Source: Actinomadura cremea
GTDB lineage: Bacteria; Actinomycetota; Actinomycetes; Streptosporangiales; Streptosporangiaceae
Length of the DNA: 64,000 nt
Direction: 5' to 3'
Assembly: GCF_014648495.1 (NCBI RefSeq)
Contig: NZ_BMRF01000004.1
Coordinates: 310,001 to 374,000 of the forward strand
This document shows, one piece after another, positions 54,232 through 62,660 of the stretch (the stretch's first letter is position 1; each line of letters starts with the position of its first letter). A model generated the notes under the pieces. The model was not told the origin of the DNA and made no database searches. It saw only the letters and a program-made list of their open reading frames with translations. A program made the translations under genes and the position numbers.

Positions 54232-55341
54232 CTAGTGTCCTGAGTCATTAATTCGCCTGCAGTACGAGGCGACGGCGTCGAGGATCTCGTCGGCTGTCTT
54301 CGTCCAGACGAAGGGTCTGGGTTCCTCGTTCCATGCGGTGATCCAGGCCCGGATGTCCTTCTCCAAGGCCTGGACGCTGCGGTGGACACCGCGCCGTATC
54401 CGTTTGCTGGTCAGCTCCGCGAACCAGCGTTCGACCAGGTTAAGCCAGGAAGAGCCGGTCGGGGTGAAATGCAGATGGAAGCGCGGGTGCGCCACCAGCC
54501 ACCTGCGGATCGCCTCGGTCTTGTGGGTCGCGTAGTTGTCGCAGATCAGATGCACGTCGAGGTGAGCGGGCACCTGCTTGTCCAGCTTGATCAGGAACTT
54601 GCGGAACTCCACCGCGCGGTGGCGCCGGTGCAGCGAGCCGATCACCTTGCCGGACGCCACGTCCAGGGCGGCGAACAAGGTGCTGGTGCCCGCCCGCACG
54701 TAGTCATGGGTGACGCGCTCGGGTACTCCGGGCATCATCGGCAGCACCGGCTGGGACCGGTTCAGCGCCTGGATCTGCGATTTCTCGTCCACGCACAGCA
54801 CCAGCGCGCGTTCGGGCGGGTCGAGGTACAGGCCGACCACGTCATGGACCTTGCCGGGCGAAGAACGGGTCCGTCGACAGCTTGAACGTCTCGGACCGGT
54901 GCGGCTGCAGTCCGAACGCCCTCCACACGCGGGAGACCGTGGACTGCGACAGTCCCGTCTTGGCGGCCATCGAGCGGGTCGACCAGTGCGTGGCGCCGAC
55001 CGGTCTGGTTTCCAGCGTCCGTGCGATCAGGTCGGCGACCTGCTCGTCGGTGACGCTGCGCGGACGACCCGGGCGGGGCTCGTCCGACAGTCCCTCCAGC
55101 CGGTCGGCCAGGAACGCCTGCGCCACTTGGAGGCCGTGTCCACCGAGACACCGGTCTGCTCGGCCACCGCCGTGACCGAGATGGGGAACCCGTCGTCGGC
55201 CACCGCATCACAGGCCAGGATCACTCGCGCCCGCACCGCCAGATCCTGGGCACCCTTCCGCCGGCGCACCCACCGTTCCAGCTCCGCCCGTTCCACGACG
55301 GTCAACTCCAGCGGCACAAGCTTCGGTCCCGGACGCGTCAT
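54232..55341 (-). pseudogene. IS630 transposase with two compensating frameshifts
   Basis: The coding region runs from ATG 55341 to a TAG that spans the terminal TA. The N-terminal helix-turn-helix (AEQTGVSVDTASKW) is in one frame; near 55122 a base is missing and the frame changes to ADRLEGLSDEPRPGRPRSV and FKLSTDPFFA; near 54855 an extra C restores the first frame, which carries the DDE residues (CVDEKSQIQALNRSQP, ICDNYATHK, WLNLVERWFAEL). A full transposase cannot be made without two shifts, so the copy is probably dead. Confidence 0.85.
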
Positions 55342-55376
55342 GACAGAACACTAGACGAACTTAAGACTCAGGACAC
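54235..55376. mobile_element. IS630-family insertion sequence
   Basis: About 1142 bp bounded by TA dinucleotides (54233-54234 and 55377-55378), the IS630/Tc1 target duplication. The terminal inverted repeats begin GTGTCCTGAGTC on both sides (perfect, including the flanking CCTA on each end) and continue imperfectly with TTAA(G)TTCG. It contains one transposase gene, broken by two single-base indels. It lies directly downstream of the S15 hydrolase operon without disrupting it. Confidence 0.88.
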
Positions 55377-55380
55377 TAGG

Positions 55381-55559
55381 TGCATAACGGACGAGACCGC
55401 CCCCACCAGGCGAGGAACGCACCAGGGCATCAAGGGCAATCTGCCTACTTCAACGCCCTCTGAGGTCCGGCGCATAAGCCCGGAGGAGCCGCGAGGAGAC
55501 GGCGGTTCAAGGGAGTGGACGGGGGCTCGGCGACGATGGCCGTCGAGCCCCTGTCGGCC
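55381..55559. other. Intergenic spacer after the IS630 copy
   Basis: No coding region is supported. The stretch contains the stem-loop at 55522-55551 and otherwise unremarkable sequence between the insertion and the FBP gene. Confidence 0.4.
55522..55551. terminator. Stem-loop terminator of the FBP gene
   Basis: GGGGCTCG (55522-55529) pairs with CGAGCCCC (55544-55551); CGACG and CGTCG can extend or replace the inner stem. It lies 8 bp beyond the stop of the leftward FBP gene. Confidence 0.65.
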
Positions 55560-56057
55560 TCAGCGGAAGACCCGCTCCACGAACGCGTCGAGGTTGCCGC
55601 GCAGGCGCTCGATCTGCTGCTCGACAGTGAGGGACTCCTCCATGCGCCCGCCCGGTGCCGCCTTCTTCCTGCCCCGTACGTACAACGAGCAGTCCAGGTC
55701 GGCGCAGATGTAGAGGCCCACCGAGTTGCCTACGCGGCTGGCCGGGCCTGCCTTGGGGGCGGTCATAAGGGAGACGCCGCTGCCGGGATGCGTGGTCAGG
55801 CACAGCGAGCACAGGCTGCGGCGCAGGAAGCCGCGGTTGCCGGAAGCGGAGCGCAGGGACAGGCCGACGAGTTCATCGGCGCGTTCGACGACGAGATACC
55901 TGCGATCGGGCGCGGACAGATCGAACCAGCCTAGGAAGTCCAGGTCGTCCCAGTGGTCGAGGTCCGCCAGGTTCTTGGGCAGGGGGAGGCGTTTGGCCTC
56001 GCCCTTCGAGCAGTTGATGAACGAGGTACGGATGTCGTGCTCGGTCAGGGGTTTCAT
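55560..56057 (-). CDS. FBP-domain (EF-G-binding, FusB-like) zinc-finger protein
   Basis: A 165-residue protein starting at ATG 56057 (MKPLTEHDIRTSFINCSKGE). The treble-clef zinc finger uses CSLCLTTHPGSG and CADLDCSLYVRGRKK. This is the FBP C-terminal-domain family related to FusB, which binds elongation factor G and can rescue it from fusidic acid. Whether this member confers resistance is not shown. A drug-exporter gene lies upstream on the same strand, 53 bp away, so the two may be one operon. Confidence 0.82.
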   Translation of the reverse strand: MKPLTEHDIRTSFINCSKGEAKRLPLPKNLADLDHWDDLDFLGWFDLSAPDRRYLVVERADELVGLSLRSASGNRGFLRRSLCSLCLTTHPGSGVSLMTAPKAGPASRVGNSVGLYICADLDCSLYVRGRKKAAPGGRMEESLTVEQQIERLRGNLDAFVERVFR

Positions 56058-56110
56058 GGAGGATCCTTCGAGGGGTGAGGTGGACGGTGGCGGGACACGA
56101 CCCCGGCTCG

Positions 56111-57658
56111 CTAGGCCGGTGCGTCGTTTCCGGCGTGCTTCGGCGTCTTGTGCCGAACGGTGAGGCCCGCTACCAGGGCGGAGAGCAGCAGGACCCCCGC
56201 CGAGCACCAGTGGGCGACGGAGAAGCCGTGCACCATGCCTTCGTTGAGGGTCGCGCCGCCGTGGGCCGGATCGTGCAAGTGCGAGTGGACGTAGCGGCTG
56301 GTGGCGCCGGTGGCGATGGTGTTGAGCAGTACGGTGCCCAGCGAAGCGCCCATCTGCTGAACGGTGTTGAGGACAGCCGAGGCCACACCGGCGTCCTGCG
56401 CGGGCACGCCGGCGGTAGCCGTCGCGTAGACCGGCATGAAGGTCAGGCCCATGCCCAGACCGAGCAGCAGCAGGGCGGGCAGCACGTGCGGGACGTACTG
56501 CGCATGCACGGTCAGGCGGCTGAGCAGCACCATGCCGGCGGCGGCCAGCACCATGCCGGACGACATCAAGGTGCGCGGCGCCGTGCGTGGCAGCAGGCGG
56601 GCCGCGATCTGGGTCGCGCCGATGACGATACCGGCCGACATCGGCACGAAGGCCAGGCCCGTCCGCACCGGCGGGTAGCCGAGGACGACCTGCAGGTAGT
56701 ACGTCAGGAACAAGAAGACGCCGAACATGCCGATGGTGGCCAAGCCCATCGTCGCGAGCGACCCGGCCCGGACACGGTCCTTGACGATGCGCAGCGGCAG
56801 CAGCGGGTTCGCCGCGCGGCTCTGCCACCACACGAAGGCGGCGAGCAAGATCACGCCGACCACGAGCAGCGCGAGCACCGACGGGCTGGTCCAGCCGCGA
56901 GGTTCGGCCTCGCTGAAGCCGTACACGAGGGCGACGAGCCCGCCGCAGCCCAGCAGCGCGCCCGGCACGTCCAGGTGTCCGCCCCGGCGGCCGGAGCGGT
57001 CGTGCAGGAAGGCCGGTGCGCCGAGCAGGGCGGCCAGCGCGATGGGCACGTTGACGTACAGGGACCAGCGCCAGCTCAGGTACTCGGTCAGCAGACCGCC
57101 CACGATCAGCCCGACCGCGCTGCCGCCGCCGGCCAGCGCACCGTAGACCCCGAACGCCCTGGCCCGCTCCTTGGGGTCGGTGAACGTCGTCGTCAGCAGC
57201 GACAGGGCCGAGGGCGCCAGGACCGCCGCGAACGCACCTTGCAGGGCCCGCGCCGCGAACAGCATCCCGGGACCGGCCGCCGCGCCGCCCAGCGCGGAGG
57301 CCGCGGCGAACCCGGCCAGGCCGATGACGAAGGTGCGCTTTCGGCCCACCAGATCGGCGATCCGGCCGCCGAGCAGCAGCAGCCCGCCGAAAGCCAGCGT
57401 GTAGGCGGTGATCACCCACTGCCGGTCGGCGTCCGACATGCCGAGGGCGCGCTGGGCGGAGGGCAGCGCGATGTTCACGATGGTGCCGTCAAGGATCACC
57501 ATCAGCTGGGCGAGGGCGATGACGGCCAGCGCCCACCAGCGCTTCGGATCCGGAGCCGGTGCCGGAGTCGCGGCGGGAACCTCGCGGTCCGGGGAACGGT
57601 CGGTGGCCGTGGAAGGGGCGGACGGGAGGGATTCCCCTCCGGGACGTTTCTTGCTCAT
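56111..57658 (-). CDS. DHA2-family (EmrB/QacA) drug exporter
   Basis: A 515-residue MFS transporter with 14 predicted helices. Family motifs: LAQLMVILDGTIVNIALPS in helix 1, LGGRIADLVGRKRTF in the loop 2-3, ALQGAFAAVLAPSAL, and YGALAGGGSAVGLIVGGLL (motif C of antiporters). The cytoplasmic N-terminus is ~45 residues long. The start ATG 57658 is the first before the family's conserved part, though its ribosome site is poor. It should export hydrophobic or cationic drugs by proton antiport. No regulator gene remains beside it. Confidence 0.9.
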   Translation of the reverse strand: MSKKRPGGESLPSAPSTATDRSPDREVPAATPAPAPDPKRWWALAVIALAQLMVILDGTIVNIALPSAQRALGMSDADRQWVITAYTLAFGGLLLLGGRIADLVGRKRTFVIGLAGFAAASALGGAAAGPGMLFAARALQGAFAAVLAPSALSLLTTTFTDPKERARAFGVYGALAGGGSAVGLIVGGLLTEYLSWRWSLYVNVPIALAALLGAPAFLHDRSGRRGGHLDVPGALLGCGGLVALVYGFSEAEPRGWTSPSVLALLVVGVILLAAFVWWQSRAANPLLPLRIVKDRVRAGSLATMGLATIGMFGVFLFLTYYLQVVLGYPPVRTGLAFVPMSAGIVIGATQIAARLLPRTAPRTLMSSGMVLAAAGMVLLSRLTVHAQYVPHVLPALLLLGLGMGLTFMPVYATATAGVPAQDAGVASAVLNTVQQMGASLGTVLLNTIATGATSRYVHSHLHDPAHGGATLNEGMVHGFSVAHWCSAGVLLLSALVAGLTVRHKTPKHAGNDAPA

Positions 57659-58227
57659 GGCGATCACGCACGTTTCGTGTCGAAGTGCTGTCGAGACAGC
57701 CGGCCAGGGACGGTCGCAGTGGTGACGACGGGCCGGTGTACGCAGCACGGGGACACGGCATGGCGGTGGGCCAGCGGGAACCGTGGACAGCACCCGGGGC
57801 CTGCCTCACCAGCTGCGTGTCACTCACGCCGGCGCTCTTGCTGTTCGTGAGGCGGAGAGTGCCGAGATCACGGTGACCAGCAAAGAAGGGCCCGTCTTCG
57901 GGCACGCGCCTTCGCGGCCCGCGCGGCGACGAACCCGTGCAGGCCAGGACATCTCGTGACGCGGCATCTCAGGAAGATGCCGAAGACAAGAAATAAGAAG
58001 GGGGAAGAGTTACCGCGCGCCGCAGAGGAGGGAGGGCACACGGCCGGAGGCAACTATGGCCGCAACGCATTCGGCACGGTCCATGTCTCTCGCCTCCTTC
58101 CGGGCAAGGCACGCGGTGCGTGTCGACGCCGAGCGCGCCGAGCAGGGGCGGCAGAGAAGCTGCCGCGCGAAATCCCGGACAGGATATCCCATCGACGCCA
58201 CCGCACGACCGGAATTACCGACCGCCC
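57659..58227. other. 570-bp region without supported genes
   Basis: Open frames here have no recognisable similarity and poor ribosome sites. A short hairpin, GCCCG-TCTT-CGGGC (57888-57901), is visible. The base composition is a little less GC-rich than the flanks, and the region probably contains the promoter of the exporter gene plus decayed sequence. Confidence 0.4.
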
Positions 58228-58285
58228 GCGCACACACGGAAGGGGTTGGACGACGGCCGTCGTCCAACCCCTTCCGTGTGTGCGC
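58228..58285. repeat. 58-bp perfect palindrome with no loop
   Basis: The arms 58228-58256 and 58257-58285 are exact reverse complements (29 bp each), centred on GACGG/CCGTC; the outer part reads CACACACGGAAGGGG. Such a sequence would form a very stable hairpin in RNA or a cruciform in DNA. It sits between the exporter region and a row of gene remnants. A terminator is the simplest reading; a recombination joint is another. Confidence 0.85.
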
Positions 58286-58422
58286 CCAGCACAAGTGATT
58301 GCTTGGGGGGTGGAAGTCCCTGGGGAAGAGGTGGTGCTACCCCGAGCCGGGAGTCCGGGCGGGAAGCCGTTGACGATGCGCACGGCGCAGCCGCCGATCA
58401 AAGTGCTGCAGTCGGTGGACAG

Positions 58423-58533
58423 GGTGGCCTGGTCAACGAGCACCTCGCCGACCCCGAGGCCGTCACCGCGGAGATCGAGCAGGCGTTCACCGCCGTGCTG
58501 ACCGCACTGCTCCCCCCGGCCACGCACGCCTGA
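58423..58533 (+). pseudogene. C-terminal remnant of a TetR-like regulator
   Basis: The last 36 codons read GGLVNEHLADPEAVTAEIEQ, then AFTAVLTALLPPATHA and a TGA at 58531, like the C-terminus of TetR regulators paired with MMPL exporters. Nothing upstream continues the reading frame as a TetR protein. The identification rests on a short stretch and on the MMPL-like start that follows. Confidence 0.4.
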
Positions 58534-58543
58534 GAGGACCCTG

Positions 58544-58603
58544 TTGTCGACCCTGCTCTACCGGCTCGGCCGGACCGCGTTCCGCCACCGATTCCGGTTC
58601 AAG
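58544..58603 (+). pseudogene. N-terminal remnant of an MMPL-family transporter
   Basis: Starting at TTG 58544, 10 bp after the TetR-like stop, the codons read STLLYRLGRTAFRHRFR, matching the conserved first residues of actinobacterial MMPL transporters. The similarity ends abruptly near 58603, before the first membrane helix, where unrelated sequence begins. Confidence 0.45.
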
Positions 58604-58635
58604 GTGTCCGTACCCCGTGCGGTATCACGGCCAAG

Positions 58636-58872
58636 TTGGGCCGCTGTACCCGCTGTTACCTGCTGGTGGGGCTGCTGCGCTGCGGGATCTGCGGGCGCCG
58701 ACTGGAGTCGTGCTGGGCCGACAACCGGGCGGCGCACCGGTGTCGGCACGGCCACAGCAGCGCGTCGCGCTCCGATCCGGATCGGCCGAAAAACGGCACC
58801 GGCCGTGCCTTGGACGAAGTCGTTGTCCTGAACCGGGTCGGCAGCGTTATGCATCCGGGCCGTCTAACTTAG
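58636..58872 (+). pseudogene. Zinc-ribbon fragment of a large serine recombinase
   Basis: The frame reads CYLLVGLLRCGICGRRLESC, HRCRHGHSSASRSDPDRPKN, the recombinase zinc-beta-ribbon pattern (two Cys pairs, then RCRHGH and DRPKN). The catalytic and recombinase domains that should precede it are missing, and the sequence ends in TAA shortly after. It is the debris of an integrated element. Confidence 0.6.
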
Positions 58873-58876
58873 GAAG

Positions 58877-59145
58877 TCGGCGGCCTCGCTGTGTTCGAGG
58901 ATGGCGTTGATCAGCGATTGCATGGGCCGCACTCTAACGGCCGCCAATGAGCAACTCACCAAGGGCGTGGAGCTCAGTTGTTCTTCCAGGGCCTTGAGCC
59001 CTCACGCAAGCCGGCGGACCTGCGGTCGGCCGGGGTCACGAACTGTTGATCGGATGTCGAGCCATCGAGCTCTCTCATTAGGGCGTGGCGTGTCCCTGCA
59101 CGGCTCAATGACCTGCGCGAACCCCAGAGCAAAGGAGCATCACAG
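58877..59145. other. Non-coding stretch upstream of the IS110 transposase
   Basis: About 270 bp with no convincing gene, ending in AAAGGAG 6-7 bp before the transposase TTG. In IS110-group elements the left non-coding end encodes the bridge RNA, so this is where such an RNA would lie. The left boundary of the element was not identified. Confidence 0.35.
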
Positions 59146-59880
59146 TTGAAGGTGACATGCGGGATCGACTGGGCGGAGAGGCATCACGACGTCGCCCTGG
59201 TCGACGGCGACGGGACGCTCGTGGCACGCCGCCGCATCGGCGACGACGTCGCCGGCTGGCATGCCTTGGTCGAGCTGCTCGCCGACCAAGGCGACACCCC
59301 GGCCGATCCGACCCGGTCGCGATCGAGACCAGCCGCGGGCTGCTGGTCGCCTGCCTGCGCGCCACCGGCCGCAGTGTCTATGCGATCAACCTCCTTGCGG
59401 TCGCTCGCTACCGCGAGCGCCACACCGTCGCTCGATCCAAGAGCGATCACGCCGACGCGATGACCTTGGCCAACATCCTGCGGGTCGACGCCGCCCACCA
59501 CCGCCCGCTGCCCAACGACTCAGAACTGGTCCAGTCGATCGCGGTGCTGGCCCGGGCCCAGCAGGACGCGGTCCGGAACCGCCAGCAACTGGCCAACCAG
59601 ATGCGCTCGCTGCTGCGCGAGTACTACCCCGCCTCGCTGGAGGCGTTCCAGGCCAAGAACGTCGGGCTCACCTCGCCGGAAGCCCGCGAGATCCTCCGGA
59701 TCGCGCCGACCCCGGCCATGGCCGCCAGGCTCCCCAAGAACCGCGTGCTCGCTGCGCTTCGTCGCGCCGGCCGTCAGCGCAACCTGGAGGCCCGCGCCAT
59801 TGACCTTCAGACCATCTTGCGCCGTGAGCACCTGCGCCAGCTTCCCCTCGTCGACGCCGCTTTGGGCAGGCAGGCCTTGC
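59146..59880 (+). pseudogene. IS110-family transposase, frameshifted and truncated
   Basis: From TTG 59146 the first frame reads VTCGIDWAERHHDVALVDGD (first DEDD aspartate). Near 59310 a base is lost and the next frame continues VAIETSRGLLVACLRATGRS (the Glu) and SKSDHADAMTLANILRVD (the two Asp), then LANQMRSLLREYYPASLEAF. Similarity stops at about 59877 (ALGRQAL), so the C-terminal Transposase_20 half with its catalytic serine is missing. The copy cannot move by itself. Confidence 0.85.
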
Positions 59881-60627
59881 ACCTACCGCGCCGACGGCGA
59901 TCACCTCGACGACCTCGGCACCGCGGCCTTCACCGGTAAGACCCAGAGCTGGTACTACCTCACCGATGTCGAGGTCTCCGGTGGCGGTACACCTCGCAGG
60001 GACGCAGTGGTCACCCTGGGGGACTCGATCACCGACGGTTTCGGTTCCACCCCGGACGCCGACAACCGGTTCCCGGACGAACCGGCCGAGCACCTGCGCG
60101 AGGAACGCCGGCCCCGGGCCGTCCTCAACGCCGGGATCGGCGGTAACCGTCTGCTCAACGCCTCGGCCTGGTACGGCGAACCGGCTCTGGCGCGTCTCCA
60201 GCGCGACGTGCTGTCCAAGCAGGGAGTCGGCACGCTGATCATCCTGGAGGGCATCAACGACATCGGCTTCGCCGACTGGCCGGATCCCACCGCCGCTCCG
60301 AATCCCCAGGTTTCGGTCCAGCAGCTCATCGCCGCGCACCGCGCGATCATCCGACGCGCACACGACAAGGGCCTCAGAGTCGTCGGCGCGACGCTCCTGC
60401 CGTACAAGGACTCGCAGTACTTCACTCGGCAGGGCGAGAAGACCCGCGACGCACTCAATCATTGGATCCGGACGTCGGGCGCGTACGACGCCGTGCTCGA
60501 CTTCGACCGGCGCATGGCCGCCCCCGGCGACGCCGACCGGCTCAACCCGATCTACGACAGCGGCGACCACCTGCACCCGAACGACCATGGCTACGGGGTC
60601 ATGGCCGAGGCCGTCGACTTGCCGTAG
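59881..60627 (+). pseudogene. SGNH/GDSL hydrolase lacking its N-terminal domain
   Basis: About 248 codons in frame, from TYRADGDHLDDLGTAAFTG to the stop at 60627. The SGNH blocks are intact: VVTLGDSITDG (Ser), NAGIGGNRLL (Gly), GINDIG (Asn) and DSGDHLHPNDHG (Asp, His). The family normally has a signal peptide and an N-terminal beta domain of ~150-180 residues, here replaced by the broken IS110 transposase. A cytoplasmic product from an internal start is conceivable but would lack export. Confidence 0.8.
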
Positions 60628-60697
60628 CACGCGGATGGCCGTGGTATGCCTCACGTCGTCGCTGAAGAACTGCGGCAGCGTGTACGCGTGACGGCAT

Positions 60698-60848
60698 CGA
60701 TCCTGCCCCTGGGCGGGGGTGGTCCCACCACCGGCGTTGCGCTGGGCAGGCTCTCGGGCTGCTCCCCGCGCACGCGGGGATGGACCCGGCAGGTCGTAGG
60801 TCAGCGTCACCCGATCGGCCTCGTCCCCGCGCAGGCGGGGATGGGCCG
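60698..60848. CRISPR. Degenerate three-repeat type I-E-like CRISPR array, no cas genes nearby
   Basis: Three 29-bp units start at 60698, 60759 and 60820, an exact 61-bp period, leaving two 32-bp spacers (60727-60758 and 60788-60819). Unit 2 contains CTCCCCGCGCACGCGGGGAT, the actinobacterial I-E repeat core with its internal palindrome. Unit 3 matches unit 2 at 24 of 29 bases; unit 1 at only 16 of 29, mainly its 3' end. No further in-register unit is seen on either side. Confidence 0.7.
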
Positions 60849-60977
60849 GCGGTGGGCAGCGGCGCCGGACACGTTCGTCTGCTAGCCGGTCCGTTAGCGG
60901 ATGATCTTGGTTGTCTTGTTGGTCGTCGGGGGTGGTAGGGCGTCTTGGTCAAGCCGAACGGCGAACTGAGTGTGGGG
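60849..60977. other. Spacer between the CRISPR remnant and the AidB-like gene
   Basis: No gene is supported. The sequence is T/G-rich around 60910-60950 and otherwise featureless. The 60628-60697 stretch on the other side of the array likewise holds nothing recognised. Confidence 0.4.
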
Positions 60978-62603
60978 CTAGGCGATCTTCGGGACGGCGC
61001 GGTCGATGATCGGGGCGAGGTCCGGTCCCGGGGGGAGGGTGCCGAAGGCGGCTCCCCAGTCGCCGGCGAGGCGGGTGGCGCAGAAGGCGTCGGCCACGGC
61101 CGGGTGGCCGTGCCTGACCAGGAGGGACGCCTGGAAGACAAGGGCCAGGCGCTCGGCGAGGCGGCGGGCGCGGAACTCGATCGTCGCGGTGTCGGTGAAG
61201 GCGTCCTTGACGTCCTGGACGGCTGCGTCGAGGCGCTTGTCGGCTCCTCGGGCGAGGTCGACTTCGTCGAAGAACGCCTCCAGCGTGTGCGGCTCGCGTA
61301 GCGTCGCGCGGAGGAGATCGAGCGCCGCGACGTTGCCCGAGCCCTCCCAGATGCCGTTCAACGGCGATTCGCGGAAGAGGCGCGGCATTCCGGACTCCTC
61401 CACGTAGCCGTTGCCGCCCAGGCACTCGAGGGCCTCGGCGGCGTGCGCGGGCCAGCGCTTGCACACCCAGTACTTGCCGACCGCCAGGCCGAGCCGCTTG
61501 ACCGCCCCCTCGGCCTCGTCGCCGCGCACCGACCGGTCGGTCGCCCCGGCGAGCCGCAGCATCAGGGTCGTGGCCGCCTCCGACTCGATCGCGAGGTCGG
61601 CCAGGACGTTGCGCATCAGCGGCTGGTCGATCAGGGTTCGGCCGAACGCGGCGCGGTGGGCGGCGTGGTGCGCGGCGGCCTGCACCCCGTGCCGCATCCC
61701 GGCCGCCGCGCCGATCACGCAGTCCAGCCGGGTCATGTTCACCATCTCGATGATGGTGCGGACGCCGCGTCCCTCGGCCCCGACGCGCCACGCGGCCGCG
61801 CCGTCGTACTCGATCTCCGCGGACGCGTTGGAGCGGTTGCCGAGCTTGTCCTTGAGCCGCATCAGCCGCAGCGGGTTGCGGTCGCCGTCCGGCCGGACGC
61901 GCGGCACGAGGAAGCAGGTCAGGCCGCCGGGCGCCTGCGCGAGCGTGAGGAACACGTCGCACATCGGCGCGCTCGTGAACCACTTGTGCCCGACGAGCCG
62001 GTACGTGCCGTCGGCCTGCGGCGTCGCGCGCGTGGTGTTGGCGCGGACGTCCGAACCGCCCTGCTTCTCGGTCATCGACATGCCGGCCAGCAGGGCGCGC
62101 TTGGTGAGCGGGGCGCGCAGCCCGTGGTCGTACTCCGGCTTCGTGAGCAGGGGCTCGTACAGCGCGGCCAGCTCGGGCTCCCGCCGCAGCGCGGGGACGG
62201 CCGCGTACGTCATCGAGATCGGGCAGCCGTGGCCCGCGTCGACGCGCCACACGTAGAACTTCGCGGCCCGCGCGACGTGCGCGCCCGCGCGCTCGTCCGT
62301 CCAGGCGGAGCTGTGCAGGCCGTGCCCGACGGCCACGGTCATCAGCTCGTGCCAGGCCGGGTGGTACTCGACTTCGTCGATGCGGTGCCCGTAGCGGTCA
62401 TGGGTGCGCAGGACGGGCGGGTGCTCGTTCGCCAGCCGTCCCCACTCCTGCGCCCGTTCGGTGCCCGCCAGCCGGCCCAGCTCGCGCACCTCGCCGGTCG
62501 CCCATCCGGCGCCCTCGCGGGCCAGGCCGTCCAGCAGCGCGGCCTCGTCGGCGACGTCGTGGCCCGCGAGCGGCGGAACCTGGTTGAGAACCTCGTGGGT
62601 CAC
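60978..62603 (-). CDS. AidB-like acyl-CoA dehydrogenase
   Basis: A 541-residue flavoprotein, long for the superfamily as AidB is. MSMTEKQGGSDVRANTTRA is the AidB/ACAD-11-type flavin motif, followed by LVGHKWFTSAPMCDVFLTLA and LDCVIGAAAGMRHGVQAA; the C-domain has CLGGNGYVEESGMPRLFRES and LNGIWEGSGNVAALD. E. coli AidB is induced by alkylation; actinobacterial homologues have unclear roles. The start is GTG 62603. A palindrome 43-57 bp upstream may be an operator. Confidence 0.9.
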   Translation of the reverse strand: MTHEVLNQVPPLAGHDVADEAALLDGLAREGAGWATGEVRELGRLAGTERAQEWGRLANEHPPVLRTHDRYGHRIDEVEYHPAWHELMTVAVGHGLHSSAWTDERAGAHVARAAKFYVWRVDAGHGCPISMTYAAVPALRREPELAALYEPLLTKPEYDHGLRAPLTKRALLAGMSMTEKQGGSDVRANTTRATPQADGTYRLVGHKWFTSAPMCDVFLTLAQAPGGLTCFLVPRVRPDGDRNPLRLMRLKDKLGNRSNASAEIEYDGAAAWRVGAEGRGVRTIIEMVNMTRLDCVIGAAAGMRHGVQAAAHHAAHRAAFGRTLIDQPLMRNVLADLAIESEAATTLMLRLAGATDRSVRGDEAEGAVKRLGLAVGKYWVCKRWPAHAAEALECLGGNGYVEESGMPRLFRESPLNGIWEGSGNVAALDLLRATLREPHTLEAFFDEVDLARGADKRLDAAVQDVKDAFTDTATIEFRARRLAERLALVFQASLLVRHGHPAVADAFCATRLAGDWGAAFGTLPPGPDLAPIIDRAVPKIA

Positions 62604-62645
62604 GGCACTGCTCCCTACCTGCGGGCATCGTTCGCGCCCACCCTA

Positions 62646-62660
62646 CCGAACGCTGTTCGG
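62646..62660. promoter_or_regulatory. Inverted repeat upstream of the AidB-like gene
   Basis: CCGAAC-GCT-GTTCGG is a perfect 6-bp inverted repeat with a 3-bp spacer, 43-57 bp ahead of the GTG start. The size suits a TetR- or MarR-type dimer; no regulator gene is adjacent. Confidence 0.35.

Noticed and set aside
57489-57905. Minus-strand frame upstream of the DHA2 exporter, possibly a regulator
   Set aside because: No helix-turn-helix or known motif in any frame; most of it overlaps the exporter's N-terminus.
58868-58925. A 19-codon minus-strand frame (MQSLINAILEHSEAADFLS)
   Set aside because: Codon usage looks plausible, but it is very short, has no ribosome site and no recognised family; it could be part of a decayed gene.
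60879-60909. A fourth CRISPR repeat after the array
   Set aside because: It begins CTGCT like unit 2 but is two bases out of register and matches only about half of the positions.
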